Assembly: GCA_000403315.2 (NCBI GenBank) | Contig: KE159636.1 | Span: 711,358 to 775,357 of the forward strand | Direction of reading: 5' to 3' | DNA from: Lachnospiraceae bacterium A2 | GTDB taxonomy: Bacteria > Bacillota > Clostridia > Lachnospirales > Lachnospiraceae | DNA length: 64,000 bases | Shown here: positions 18,220 through 26,723 of the stretch, piece by piece | How the letters are laid out: the number at the start of each line of letters is the position of its first letter | How positions within the stretch are numbered: position 1 is the first letter of the stretch | Translations under genes and position numbers: made by a program | The notes under the pieces: generated by a model | What the model was told of the DNA's origin: nothing | The model's database searches: none | What the model saw: the letters and a program-made list of their open reading frames with translations, nothing else

Positions 18220-18468
18220 ATGGCAGTACAGCAGGCAGATATTAACAAAGTCCGTGCATCTGTATCAGGGCAGTTAGGCAACAAAGTCATGATCCAGTTG
18301 GACAGGGGCCGCAACAGGGTTGACATTCAGGAAGGAGTTATCAAAGGGGCATACCCATCGGTTTTTACCATTTTGGTAGATGATGACAATGAGAAGAATC
18401 CACCGCAGTTACTTTCCTTCAGCTACACAGATGTGCTGACAAGGGATATCAGGATGAAATTGTGTTAA
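18220..18468 (+). CDS. veg: Veg protein
   Basis: Small conserved Firmicute protein of 82 residues that begins MAVQQADINKVRASV and contains GNKVMIQLDRGRNR, both typical of Veg. In Bacillus subtilis Veg is highly expressed and influences biofilm formation and spore outgrowth; its molecular role is not settled. The ATG at 18220 follows GAGGTGGAAAGA; the longer in-frame extension upstream lacks family similarity. A hairpin with a T-run follows the gene. Confidence 0.9.
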   Translation: MAVQQADINKVRASVSGQLGNKVMIQLDRGRNRVDIQEGVIKGAYPSVFTILVDDDNEKNPPQLLSFSYTDVLTRDIRMKLC

Positions 18469-18484
18469 ACAAAGGAAAATGAAT

Positions 18485-18541
18485 AAAACGCTCCCATTCG
18501 GAATAAAATGTACAAATATTCAGGATTGGAGTGTTTTTATT
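18485..18541 (+). terminator. Probable veg terminator overlapping the next gene's leader
   Basis: AAAACGCTCC pairs with GGAGTGTTTT (one G-T pair) across a loop of about 30 bases, followed by TATTTT. If it acts as a terminator, the next gene is read either by leak-through or from an unseen promoter. Confidence 0.4.
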
Positions 18542-20101
18542 TTGGAATTATCGAAAAAATATATACATATGAACCGGGAAAAGGGAAAAGCTGTGACCCA
18601 GATTACATTGGATGATGATTTTAATGTGCCCGATACCAAGCCGGACTTAATCCGCATTATTTTGGACAAAGGGGAAATCCGGGTGGACGAAGCCACCATT
18701 ACCCAGGACCATGTGTGGCTGAAAGGGGTGCTGAAATTTTCCCTGTTGTACCGAAGCGACCAGGAGGAGGGGAAAATCAGCAGCATGAACGGGGAACTCC
18801 CCTTTCAGGAAAGCCTTGCCATTGATGGCGCCAACGAGTACGACACGGCGAAAGTGAAGTGGGAAATGGAGGATTTGTCCATTGGGATTATCAATTCCAG
18901 AAAGCTCAGCGTGAAGGCGCTGGTAGTGCTGAAAGCAGGGATTGATGAGATTTACGATGAAGACATCCTCACAGGGGCGGAGCGGGAAGGCGGCATACAG
19001 GTGCTGGAAGAAAATTTGGCGGCTATGCAGCTTTTTTTGGCAAAAAAGGATACATGGCGGTTTAAGGAAGAAATCCTCCTGCCCTCTAACAAGCCCAATA
19101 TCCGCCAAATTCTTTGGAAAAGCGTGCAGCTTCGGGGCGTGGAAATGCGCATGATGGACGGCCAGCTTGGCATCAAGGGGGAAGCCCTTGCATTTGTGCT
19201 GTATGAAGGGGAGGAGGAAGACGAACATCTGCAGTGGATGGAAACCGCCCTGCCATTTTCCGGGGCGGTGGACTGCAGTGGCTGCAACGACGACATGGTC
19301 TGCGACGTTTCCTATGATATTGCAGGAGTAGAATTAGAGGCAAAGCCCGACTACGATGGGGAGGAGCGGATGCTGCACCTGGAACTGGTGCTGGATTTGG
19401 AAATACAGGCATTTACCGAGGAGGAGGACCGTATCGTGGCGGACTTGTATGCCGTCAATGAAAAATTGACCCCAGTGTACCAGGAGGCAGTGTTTGAAAA
19501 GCTCCTCCTGCACAACGCTTCCAAATGCAAGGTGGTAGAAAAAATGGCCTTAGACCAGAACCAGGAACCCATTCTGCAAATCTGTGCCAGCGAAGGGAAT
19601 GTGGTGGTAGAGCAGACGGAAATTGTGGAAGGCGGGATACAGGCGGAAGGCATTTTGCAGGTAAACATCCTTTATGTGACAGCAGATGACCGTATGCCGG
19701 TAGCTTCTGTGAAGGATGTGCTGCCTTTCCACTACCTGATTGAAGTGCCCGGTATCAATGCTTCCTGCCGCTACCATCTGCAGGCCGGCATCGACCAGCT
19801 AACCACCGTTATGGCAGACAGCAGCCAGGTGGAGGTAAAAGCTGTGCTGAACTTAAACTGCATTGTATTTGAGCAGCAGAACGTGCAGAAGATTACCGAA
19901 GTGGAGCAGGAACCATTTAATATGGAAGAACTGCAGGAGAGCCCGGGCATTATCGGCTATATAGCCAAAGAGGGCGATAAGCTTTGGAATATAGCGAAGG
20001 AAAATTATACGACGATTTCTGAGATTGTGAAAACAAACCAGCTTCCATCGGAACAGATTAAAGGAGGAGATAAAATCTTAATCATTAAGACCGTTGGGTA
20101 A
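18542..20101 (+). CDS. SPOCS (DUF3794) and LysM domain protein
   Basis: About 519 residues if started at TTG 18542, which gives MELSKKYIHMNREKGK, the usual N-terminus of this family; an ATG at 18479 would add 21 unmatched residues. It contains repeated SPOCS/DUF3794 modules (the recurrent VPDTKPDLIRII and later KVVEKM...ILQVNILYV blocks) and ends with a LysM domain (GYIAKEGDKLWNIAKENYTTISEIV...ILIIKT). SPOCS domains occur in spore coat proteins such as SafA-interacting/SpoVID-like proteins; LysM binds peptidoglycan. A coat or cortex attachment role is likely. It is followed by a GC-rich hairpin and then a new promoter. Confidence 0.88.
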   Translation: MELSKKYIHMNREKGKAVTQITLDDDFNVPDTKPDLIRIILDKGEIRVDEATITQDHVWLKGVLKFSLLYRSDQEEGKISSMNGELPFQESLAIDGANEYDTAKVKWEMEDLSIGIINSRKLSVKALVVLKAGIDEIYDEDILTGAEREGGIQVLEENLAAMQLFLAKKDTWRFKEEILLPSNKPNIRQILWKSVQLRGVEMRMMDGQLGIKGEALAFVLYEGEEEDEHLQWMETALPFSGAVDCSGCNDDMVCDVSYDIAGVELEAKPDYDGEERMLHLELVLDLEIQAFTEEEDRIVADLYAVNEKLTPVYQEAVFEKLLLHNASKCKVVEKMALDQNQEPILQICASEGNVVVEQTEIVEGGIQAEGILQVNILYVTADDRMPVASVKDVLPFHYLIEVPGINASCRYHLQAGIDQLTTVMADSSQVEVKAVLNLNCIVFEQQNVQKITEVEQEPFNMEELQESPGIIGYIAKEGDKLWNIAKENYTTISEIVKTNQLPSEQIKGGDKILIIKTVG

Positions 20102-20108
20102 AGGGGAT

Positions 20109-20143
20109 GAGGGGCGGCAGCAATTCCGGGCAGCCCGCCCCTC
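20109..20143 (+). terminator. GC-rich hairpin after the SPOCS-LysM gene
   Basis: GAGGGGCGG at 20109-20117 pairs perfectly with CCGCCCCTC at 20135-20143. The downstream sequence is C/T-rich but has no clean T-run, so termination is plausible but unproven. Confidence 0.45.
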
Positions 20144-20233
20144 CCTTATGCTTCGCCCCTGCCAGTCCCCAAAAGTTCCCTCCTTTTCTCCCTATCCCCC
20201 AATTTTTCCCCAAAAAATCCCCCCATTCCCTAG

Positions 20234-20262
20234 TTGCCATCCAGCCAAGATAATGTTATAAT
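20234..20262 (+). promoter_or_regulatory. Sigma-A promoter of the NlpC/P60 gene
   Basis: TTGCCA at 20234-20239, 17-base spacer, perfect TATAAT at 20257-20262 preceded by TGT (extended -10). The start codon lies 107 bases downstream. Confidence 0.75.
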
Positions 20263-20369
20263 CACTGTGTACAAGGCTTAACAGGCAAAAGCAAACCATG
20301 CATTGGGCATAGAAGATATTGGACATAGAAGAATTGGACATAGAAAATCCATCCAGGGAGGAAATATAC

Positions 20370-21692
20370 ATGAAGTCAAAAAAATTAGTAGCGGCATTGC
20401 TCGTCGTTGCCATGGGCTTTTCCCAGTTTACCGTAGCCATGGCGGACAAGAAATCGGAAGCAGAGCAGAAAAAGAAGGAAGCGGAACAGAGCTTAAAGTC
20501 AAAGCAAGGTGAAATTAATAATATACAGGAACAGCAGGAACAGCTCCGGGGCGAAATCAATGAACTGGATGCGGAACTGGTGAACGTTATGATAGAACTG
20601 TCCACGCTGGAAGAAGAACTGTCAATCAAGCAGGACGAGCTGGAACAGACAAAGGCAGATTTGGAACAGGCCAAGGAAGATGAGAAGAACCAGTATGAGG
20701 CCATGAAGCTGCGTATCCGCTTCATGTATGAAAAAGGCGACTCCGCAATGCTGACAAGCCTGCTGGAATCTGGCAGCATTGCCGATTTGCTAAACCGGGT
20801 GGAATATGTCAATGAGGTTTATGAATATGACAGGAATTTGCTGACAGAGTATCAGGATACGAAAAACCAGGTGGCGGCATTGGAACAGCAGCAGGAAGAA
20901 TATATCCTGGCTTTGGAAGCCAAGCAGCAGGAATATCAGGTTGCCCGGGAAAATTTTGAAACTACAATCGCCCAGAAAAAGAATGAGGTGGGCAACTTCC
21001 AGAATAAGCTGGAAGAAGCCAGGGCGCTGGCTGCAAAATATCAGGATACCATCAATGCCCAGAATACGATTATTGCCCAGGAAAATGAACGGATTGAACG
21101 GGAACGCCGGGAGCGGGAAGAACGGGAACGGCAGGAACGGGAGCGTGCGGCAGCGGCTGCCGAAGCAGCAATGCGGGCAAGCAATAATTCCGGGAACAGT
21201 TCTGGCACAGGCAGCAATAGCGGAAGTTCTTCTGGCATAGGCAGCAACAGCGGAAGTTCTTCTGGCATAGGCAGCAACAGCGGAAGTTCTTCCAATGCAG
21301 ACAGTACTGGTGGCGGCGGGGACAAAAATCCGGGCTACAGCACAGGGGTAAGCGGCAGTTCCGTTGTGAATTATGCTATGAATTTTGTAGGCAACCCTTA
21401 TGTCTGGGGTGGGAAAGACCCCAATACCGGGGCTGACTGCAGCGGCTTTACCAGCTATGTATATGCCCATTTTGGAATCAACATCCCAAGCTATTCCTAC
21501 TCACAGCGTTCCGTCGGGAAGGAAGTAAGCTACGCCAATGCGCAGGCAGGGGATTTGATTTGCTATGCCGGCCACGTGGCTATTTATATGGGGAATGGGC
21601 AGATTGTCCATGCAAAGGGGACCGCTTATGGCATTGTGGCCTATGACAATGCTACATACCGCCCGATTATTACAGTACGGCGGGTGCTGTAA
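20370..21692 (+). CDS. Secreted NlpC/P60 peptidoglycan hydrolase with coiled-coil domain
   Basis: 440 residues: signal peptide (residues 1-25, ending VAMA), long coiled coil (about 26-265, many E/Q/K heptads), serine/glycine-rich linker made of a repeated ten-residue unit (SNSGSSSGIG), then an NlpC/P60 domain with catalytic Cys357 (ADCSGF), His402 (AGHVAIY) and His414 (IVHA). This layout resembles PcsB/CwlO-type D,L-endopeptidases controlled by FtsEX through the coiled coil. An in-frame upstream extension to 20319 exists, but GGAGG before ATG 20370 and the signal peptide fix the start. The product acts in the cell wall during growth or division. Confidence 0.93.
   Translation: MKSKKLVAALLVVAMGFSQFTVAMADKKSEAEQKKKEAEQSLKSKQGEINNIQEQQEQLRGEINELDAELVNVMIELSTLEEELSIKQDELEQTKADLEQAKEDEKNQYEAMKLRIRFMYEKGDSAMLTSLLESGSIADLLNRVEYVNEVYEYDRNLLTEYQDTKNQVAALEQQQEEYILALEAKQQEYQVARENFETTIAQKKNEVGNFQNKLEEARALAAKYQDTINAQNTIIAQENERIERERREREERERQERERAAAAAEAAMRASNNSGNSSGTGSNSGSSSGIGSNSGSSSGIGSNSGSSSNADSTGGGGDKNPGYSTGVSGSSVVNYAMNFVGNPYVWGGKDPNTGADCSGFTSYVYAHFGINIPSYSYSQRSVGKEVSYANAQAGDLICYAGHVAIYMGNGQIVHAKGTAYGIVAYDNATYRPIITVRRVL
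21210..21293 (+). repeat. In-frame 30-bp minisatellite in the hydrolase linker
   Basis: Nearly identical 30-bp units start at 21210, 21240 and 21270 (the last one shortened). Each begins GGCAGCAA and contains AGCGGAAGTTCTTC. They encode the Ser/Gly linker and could vary in number by slippage. Confidence 0.9.
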
Positions 21693-21795
21693 TGGCGCTG
21701 CCAGAAGAAGGGCATGGGAGCTTTAAAGAAAACAGCAATGGGAAGGCACGGCTTTTCCTACAGTTTGTGCCTGAATGAAAGGAATGGATACCGTT

Positions 21796-22233
21796 ATGGA
21801 AATAAAGACATTACAGAGCGACATGGTTGCAGCAATGAAGGCAAAGGATAAGGGCAGGAAGGACGCCATTTCCGCATTGGTTTCCGCTGTAAAGAAAGCG
21901 GCTATTGACGAAGGCTGCCGGGACAATATCCCGGAAACATTAGTGGACAGGGTTATTTTAAAGGAACTGAAAACGGCAAAGGAACAGCTTGATACCTGCC
22001 CGCCGGAACGGACGGATTTGCTGGCAGAGTACCAGCTCCGCCATGACGTGATCCAGGAATATGCACCTGCCTTGATGTCCCAGGATGAGGTACAGGCTTA
22101 TATTACAGAAAAATTTGCAGAAATAGTTGCCACGAAAAATAAAGGACAGGTTATGAAAGCCGTTATGGCAGAGTTAAAGGGAAAAGCCGACGGGAAAGTC
22201 ATTAACCAAGTAGTGGCAGAATTGTGCAAATAG
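21796..22233 (+). CDS. yqeY: GatB/YqeY domain-containing protein
   Basis: About 145 residues beginning MEIKTLQSDMVAAMKAKDK, the usual YqeY N-terminus, with the tail-like helical GatB/YqeY fold (PPERTDLLAEYQLRHDVIQ and GQVMKAVMAELKGKADGKV are recognisable family blocks). YqeY resembles the tRNA-binding C-terminal part of the GatB amidotransferase subunit; the function of the free form is unknown. In-frame ATGs at 21775 and 21784 are alternatives; AAAGGA at 21778 lies 12 bases before 21796. Confidence 0.88.
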   Translation: MEIKTLQSDMVAAMKAKDKGRKDAISALVSAVKKAAIDEGCRDNIPETLVDRVILKELKTAKEQLDTCPPERTDLLAEYQLRHDVIQEYAPALMSQDEVQAYITEKFAEIVATKNKGQVMKAVMAELKGKADGKVINQVVAELCK

Positions 22234-22275
22234 GGATCATTCATCAAAGCAGAGGCATATAAATAGGAGTATACA

Positions 22276-23655
22276 ATGGCAATACAGTTACCTGGAAAAG
22301 TGAAATGCATCATAGACACCCTGGAAGAAGCTGGATTCGAGGCATATGCGGTAGGCGGCTGCGTGCGGGATTCTATGTTAGGCCGCAAGCCGGAAGACTG
22401 GGACATCACAACGTCGGCATCCCCATGGCAGGTCAAGGAGCTTTTCCCGGTAACGGTGGACACAGGGATTAAGCATGGGACAGTCACCGTGCTGATAGGC
22501 CATGAGGGCTTTGAAGTGACTACCTACCGGATTGATGGGGAATATGAGGATAAAAGGCATCCAAAGGAGGTGCTTTTTACTTCCGACCTGCTGGAGGATT
22601 TGAAACGCAGGGACTTTACCATCAACGCTATGGCATACAATGATAAAAAAGGCCTGGTGGACGCGTTTGGAGGAGCCAGGGACCTGGAAGACAAGAACAT
22701 CCGGTGTGTGGGCGACCCCGTAGAACGTTTTACGGAGGATGCCCTGCGCTTGATGCGGGCTGTCCGTTTTTCCGCGCAGCTTGGCTTTTCCATAGAAGGG
22801 CGCACCAAAGAAGTAATCCCTGCCCTTGCAGGGAACCTTGCCGATATCAGCGCGGAGCGGATACAGACAGAATTGGTAAAGCTTCTGGTTTCCGGCCACC
22901 CGGAGGAACTGCGCACCTTGTATGAAACAGGCATGACAAAGGTATTCCTCCCGGAATTTGACGGGATGATGGCAACGCCCCAAAATAACCTCCACCATTG
23001 CTATAATGTAGGCGACCATACCATAGCGGCCCTTGGGTATGTCAGGCCGGATAAGGTGCTGCGCCTTACCATGCTTTTGCATGATGTGGCAAAGCCAGTG
23101 TGCAAATCAGTGGACGGGGAAGGCATTTACCATTTTTATGGCCATCCGGAGCGTGGGGCGCAGATGGCAAGGGAGATTTTGCAAAGGCTGAAATTTGACA
23201 ACAATACCATAGGGAAGGTAACTGCCTTAATCCGGTGGCACGACCATCGGCCAAAGCTGGAGGAAGCTTCTGTCCGCAGGGCGGTCCATCAGGCAGGGCC
23301 GGAGCAGTACCCAGCCCTTTTTGAAGTGAAATATGCAGATACCATGGCGAAAAACCAGTATAAACGGGAAGAAAAGCTGGCATACCTCGCTGGGTACAAA
23401 AAGATTTACCAGGAAATTTTAGAACAAAAGCAGTGCCTTGGCCTGAAGGATTTGGCGGTGAACGGCAAAGATTTAATCCAGTTGGGAATGGAACAGGGCA
23501 AGGGGCTGGGAGATACCCTGGACCGGCTCTTAAGCCATGTGCTGGAGTTACCGGAGGACAATACCAGGGAGGTTTTGCTGCGGCTGGCATTGGCCGGGGA
23601 AACAGGTACTGCCCCAAAGCAGCAGGGCACAGGAAGATATTACTCCGGCGGTTAA
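22276..23655 (+). CDS. cca: CCA tRNA nucleotidyltransferase
   Basis: Adds or repairs the 3' CCA of tRNAs. 459 residues: nucleotidyltransferase core with AVGGCVRDSMLG and the catalytic DWDITTSA, head-neck region with RRDFTINAMAYN and EDALRLMRAVRFSAQLGF, and an HD-type domain (HHCYNVGDHTIAAL, MLLHDVAKP). RBS TAGGAG precedes the ATG. The last residues RYYSGG and the stop codon are contributed by a palindromic repeat that starts at 23638, so the natural C-terminus has probably been replaced by a short repeat-encoded tail. The tRNA-Tyr gene in this window lacks an encoded CCA, consistent with need for this enzyme. Confidence 0.95.
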   Translation: MAIQLPGKVKCIIDTLEEAGFEAYAVGGCVRDSMLGRKPEDWDITTSASPWQVKELFPVTVDTGIKHGTVTVLIGHEGFEVTTYRIDGEYEDKRHPKEVLFTSDLLEDLKRRDFTINAMAYNDKKGLVDAFGGARDLEDKNIRCVGDPVERFTEDALRLMRAVRFSAQLGFSIEGRTKEVIPALAGNLADISAERIQTELVKLLVSGHPEELRTLYETGMTKVFLPEFDGMMATPQNNLHHCYNVGDHTIAALGYVRPDKVLRLTMLLHDVAKPVCKSVDGEGIYHFYGHPERGAQMAREILQRLKFDNNTIGKVTALIRWHDHRPKLEEASVRRAVHQAGPEQYPALFEVKYADTMAKNQYKREEKLAYLAGYKKIYQEILEQKQCLGLKDLAVNGKDLIQLGMEQGKGLGDTLDRLLSHVLELPEDNTREVLLRLALAGETGTAPKQQGTGRYYSGG

Positions 23656-23797
23656 ATATCGACGTTTTTACTTGCCTAAATTTCCATTTGCTGCGTTGTC
23701 ATCCGTTGACGTAGCCCCGCTACGCCTCCTTCTTCCGCCTTGCAGATGGAAATTTATTCTGCGTAAAATTCGTCGACATTTAACCGCCGGAGTAATA
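23638..23797. repeat. 160-bp palindromic element, family A (copy 1)
   Basis: Inverted ends of about 27 bp with one mismatch (TATTACTCCGGCGGTTAAAT and complement), imperfectly paired arms, and a tip hairpin CGTAGC-CCC-GCTACG at 23710-23724. It overlaps the end of cca, supplying its last codons and stop. Copy 2 is at 26341-26501. No coding capacity. Confidence 0.85.
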
Positions 23798-23839
23798 TTT
23801 GTGAAAACATGGAAAAACATGAAAAAGCATGGAAAACCT

Positions 23840-23868
23840 GCATAGAATGGATTCCCCTCACATATGAT
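23840..23868 (+). promoter_or_regulatory. Sigma-E-like mother-cell promoter before the cotS-like gene
   Basis: GCATAGA at 23840-23846 and CATATGAT at 23861-23868 with a 14-base spacer resemble the sigma-E consensus; CATATGATA also fits the sigma-K -10. It lies about 50 bases before the start codon. The spore-coat context supports it. Confidence 0.4.
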
Positions 23869-23917
23869 AAAAGGACACAGGAAATAAGCCTGTGATTATC
23901 ATGGTGGAGGGGTTTAT

Positions 23918-24931
23918 GTGTATAATCGAGAAAATTTGATTTTGGAACAATATCCTTTTGAAGTAAAGCAGACAGCCAAGGGGAGAGGGGCGCTGATTTG
24001 CGACACAGATAAAGGTTTGAAAATTTTAAAGGAATACAGGGGTTCCGAAGGAAGGGCGGATTTCCTCTGCGGCCTGCTGGAGTTTTTAAAGAAACGTGGA
24101 CAAGGACGGATTGACTGTATTGTAAAGACCAAGGAGGACAGGACTGTTGCCCGGGATGTGGACGGGACGGTGTATATGGTCCGGGACTGGTATGAGGGCC
24201 GGGAATGCGACACCAAGAGCCGGGACGATATTTTAAAGGCAATCCGCCAATTGGCCGATATACATAATAGCCTGAGGGAATTCCCTGAGGAACTGCCTGA
24301 ATACCTCCGCACGGAGGGGCATACCTTTTTAGAGGAAAATGAGCGGCATACAAGGGAACTGAAAAAGGTGCGTAATTTCATTGCATCCCGGAAAAAGAAA
24401 AATGATTTTGAGCGGGGCTTTTTAAAGAGCTTTGAGGTGTTTTACGGCGAAGCCCTTGCCGTGGTGAAGCTGCAGAAAGAAGAACTGGAAAAGGCAGCCG
24501 GAGCCAGCGGAAAGGAAAGCATTTTCGGTATCTGCCACGGGGATTATAACCAGCATAACGTGGTGTTTTCCCGGCAGGGGATTGCCGTCCTGAATTTTGA
24601 AAAATCATCCTACGGCATCCAAGTGTCAGACCTTGGGAATTTTATGCGGAAAATATTGGAAAAGCACAACTGGAATATGGGCCTTGGCATGGATATGCTG
24701 GACGCCTACCACCATTCCCGCCCTTTGAGCGGGCAGGAAATGCGCCAGCTTTATATCCTCCTTGCCTACCCGGAAAAGTTCTGGAAGATTGCCAACCACT
24801 ATTTCAATTCCAGCAAGGCGTGGGTGTGCGGCAGGAACATAGAGAAGCTGGAGAAATTTATTATACAGAATGAGGCAAGGGAAAGCTTCCTGAATCTGGT
24901 AAAAAGCGGGCTGTCAGAGCCAAAACAGTAG
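23918..24931 (+). CDS. CotS-family spore coat protein (kinase-like fold)
   Basis: 337 residues with the aminoglycoside-phosphotransferase/CotS fold: a GRGALICDTDKGLKILKEY N-lobe, the catalytic-loop-like block ICHGDYNQHNVVF and a later VLNFEKSSYGIQVSDLGNFM in place of the canonical DFD. CotS/YutH/YtaA proteins are coat components of Bacillus spores and are common in Clostridia. Start GTG 23918 follows GTGGAGGGG; an overlapping ATG two bases earlier is out of frame. A sigma-E-like promoter precedes it. Kinase activity is uncertain because the metal-binding aspartate motif is altered (NFE). Confidence 0.85.
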   Translation: MYNRENLILEQYPFEVKQTAKGRGALICDTDKGLKILKEYRGSEGRADFLCGLLEFLKKRGQGRIDCIVKTKEDRTVARDVDGTVYMVRDWYEGRECDTKSRDDILKAIRQLADIHNSLREFPEELPEYLRTEGHTFLEENERHTRELKKVRNFIASRKKKNDFERGFLKSFEVFYGEALAVVKLQKEELEKAAGASGKESIFGICHGDYNQHNVVFSRQGIAVLNFEKSSYGIQVSDLGNFMRKILEKHNWNMGLGMDMLDAYHHSRPLSGQEMRQLYILLAYPEKFWKIANHYFNSSKAWVCGRNIEKLEKFIIQNEARESFLNLVKSGLSEPKQ

Positions 24932-24998
24932 GCCGTTGCAGAGCCCTGCAGGGAGGATTTTCCAAACATGCCCGATTACACGGTAAGGAGGAAGGAAA

Positions 24999-26258
24999 TT
25001 GCGAAAGAAAAAGTTCATGTTTATCCTATGTATGATTCTGTCCGCCCTGTTCCTCAGTTCCTGCGGCAGCGGGAAAAAAGGCAAGGTGACGGATGGCAGC
25101 GAGGCCTTTTCGGGAAAGGAAAAGGGCGGGATAGAGGAAGTGGAGATCTTAAAGGAGGAGGGGAAGATTTATGTGGTGACGGCCATTGACCAGGACCGGA
25201 GCACCATCACCCTGCAGGATTGGGAAACTACACGGGAAAAGCCCTTTACCTATAACGGCGCAACTTATTTCAAGGGCAAATACGGGGATAACCTGACAGT
25301 CAGCCAGATTTCAGCCGGGGAGCTGGTGTCCGTTGAGCGGCGGGGGGAAACGCTGACAAATGTCCAGGTTGCCAGCGACGGGTTTTCCTATGACGACCTG
25401 CATAATTTTACGCTGGATATGGAAAAGCAGATTGTAAGCGTAGGGGGGAGCACGTATTTTTTTGACGATAAGGTAGCGGCATTCCATGGCAGCAGCAAAA
25501 TTTCCCTTTCGGAAATCAGCGCCCAGGACACTATCTGCCTGCGGGGGATTGACAGGCAGATTTATACCATCCAGGTGCAGTCCGGCCACGGTACGGTGGT
25601 GCTGGAAAATACGGATGTGTTCCAGGGGGGCTATATTACCATTGGCAACCAGCTTTCCATGAAAATCGTGCCCCAGATGCGGATTGAGGTGGCGGAAGGG
25701 ACATACCTGCTTGCGGTAGCAAACGACGGCTATGGCGGCAGCCGGGAAATTACAGTTGCAGCCAACCAGGAAACGGTGGTTGACCTGAATGAGCTGAAAG
25801 GGGAAGGGCCGCAGTTCTGTACCATCCAGTTTAAGATAGAGCCGGCAGGGGGAACGGTATTTCTGGATGGGCAGCAGGTCGATATCAGCAAGCCTGTGGA
25901 AGTGCGTTATGGCGTCCATAAGCTGACTGCCAAGGCAGAGGGCTATGCAGAGTGGAAAAGGACCCTGCTGGTAAATTCCAAGACGGCGGAACTTACCATT
26001 AAACTTACGGATAAGGAATCGGATGATACGATTTCTACGTCCAACCCGAACCCCACCCCCACCCCAACACCAACACCGACCCCAACGCCAACCCCCAGGG
26101 TTAATGCAACTAAGACCCCGGCTCCGAATACAAATAATAACCAGAATAATACAAACAATAATAATAACAGCAATAATAACAATAATAATTCCAACCAGAA
26201 TAACAATACGGGTAATGGGAACAAGGATACTACGGGGAGTGATGCTTCCAAGCAGTGA
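24999..26258 (+). CDS. Lipoprotein with PEGA domain and Pro/Thr and Asn-rich tail
   Basis: 419 residues from TTG 24999, preceded by AAGGAGG. The N-terminus is a lipoprotein signal with lipobox LSSC (cysteine near residue 22). The middle holds beta-rich repeats of unknown type. A PEGA surface domain lies near residues 270-335 (FKIEPAGGTVFLDGQQV ... AKAEGYAEWKRTL). The C-terminus has a PTPTPTP repeat and then a tail of asparagines with a few S and Q. Such tails act as flexible spacers in exported proteins. The gene follows cotS and may be part of the same sporulation region, but its role is unknown. Confidence 0.8.
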   Translation: MRKKKFMFILCMILSALFLSSCGSGKKGKVTDGSEAFSGKEKGGIEEVEILKEEGKIYVVTAIDQDRSTITLQDWETTREKPFTYNGATYFKGKYGDNLTVSQISAGELVSVERRGETLTNVQVASDGFSYDDLHNFTLDMEKQIVSVGGSTYFFDDKVAAFHGSSKISLSEISAQDTICLRGIDRQIYTIQVQSGHGTVVLENTDVFQGGYITIGNQLSMKIVPQMRIEVAEGTYLLAVANDGYGGSREITVAANQETVVDLNELKGEGPQFCTIQFKIEPAGGTVFLDGQQVDISKPVEVRYGVHKLTAKAEGYAEWKRTLLVNSKTAELTIKLTDKESDDTISTSNPNPTPTPTPTPTPTPTPRVNATKTPAPNTNNNQNNTNNNNNSNNNNNNSNQNNNTGNGNKDTTGSDASKQ

Positions 26259-26302
26259 TTAGGTTTTCGATAAGGTGAGTGGCTATATGCCATGGGAATA
26301 TG

Positions 26303-26556
26303 GGGGCTGTCCCATTAAGAAAAATGATACAAGATATAGTTATTACTCCGGCGGTTAAATATCACAGTTTTTACTTGTCTAAATTTCCATCTGCCACGTT
26401 GTCATCAATCGTTGTAGCCCACGCTACAACTCATTCTTCCGCCTTGCAGATGAAAATTTATCCTGCGTAAAATTCTGCGATATTTAACCGCCGGAGTAAT
26501 AGTTTAAATCGTTCTATACTATATTTCGTATATGTTTTGCTTAGTGGGGCAGCCCC
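26303..26556. repeat. Family D element (copy 3) interrupted by a family A element
   Basis: The outer ends GGGGCTGTCCCATTAAG and CTTAGTGGGGCAGCCCC are inverted repeats. The right part (GTATATGTTTTGCTTAGTG) matches the compact copy at 59773-59828. Between the arms sits a complete family A copy at 26341-26501. The gap from the PEGA gene to the methylase gene (465 bp) is occupied by this nested structure and a promoter; no gene is seen. Confidence 0.7.
26341..26501. repeat. 161-bp palindromic element, family A (copy 2, nested)
   Basis: It has the same ends as copy 1 (TATTACTCCGGCGGTTAAAT and complement). The tip hairpin is GTTGTAGC-CCAC-GCTACAAC at 26411-26430: it pairs perfectly although the bases differ from copy 1. 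It is inserted between the arms of a family D element. Confidence 0.85.
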
Positions 26557-26643
26557 AGTTTTGTTGTGCAGGGAACCAAAGGCATTCATCGGCCATTAAA
26601 AACAAACGAATGTTTGAATCCCTCTGGATATGTATTTTCATAT

Positions 26644-26653
26644 ATGGTATAAT
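26644..26653 (+). promoter_or_regulatory. Extended -10 promoter of the restriction-modification genes
   Basis: TGG followed by TATAAT at 26648-26653 gives an extended -10; the -35 region at 17 bases (TGGATA) is weak. The methylase start codon is 71 bases downstream. Confidence 0.5.
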
Positions 26654-26723
26654 AAGAAGAAATTTATTAGTTTCAAGAAAGAAGTTTCCAACAGTAAGAT
26701 TTTACATAGAGGAGAGATGTGAA

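Noticed and set aside
21210..21293. Possible CRISPR-like array
   Set aside because: The 30-bp units are contiguous with no spacers and are in frame in a Ser/Gly linker; coding minisatellite. No CRISPR array is present in the window.
26040..26215. Pro/Thr and Asn microsatellite-like DNA as a separate repeat element
   Set aside because: It is in-frame low-complexity coding sequence of the PEGA lipoprotein and needs no separate explanation.
26532..26723. 64-residue N-terminal extension of the methylase/nuclease
   Set aside because: It is encoded by repeat-arm and promoter sequence; the better ribosome site and family-like start are at 26724.
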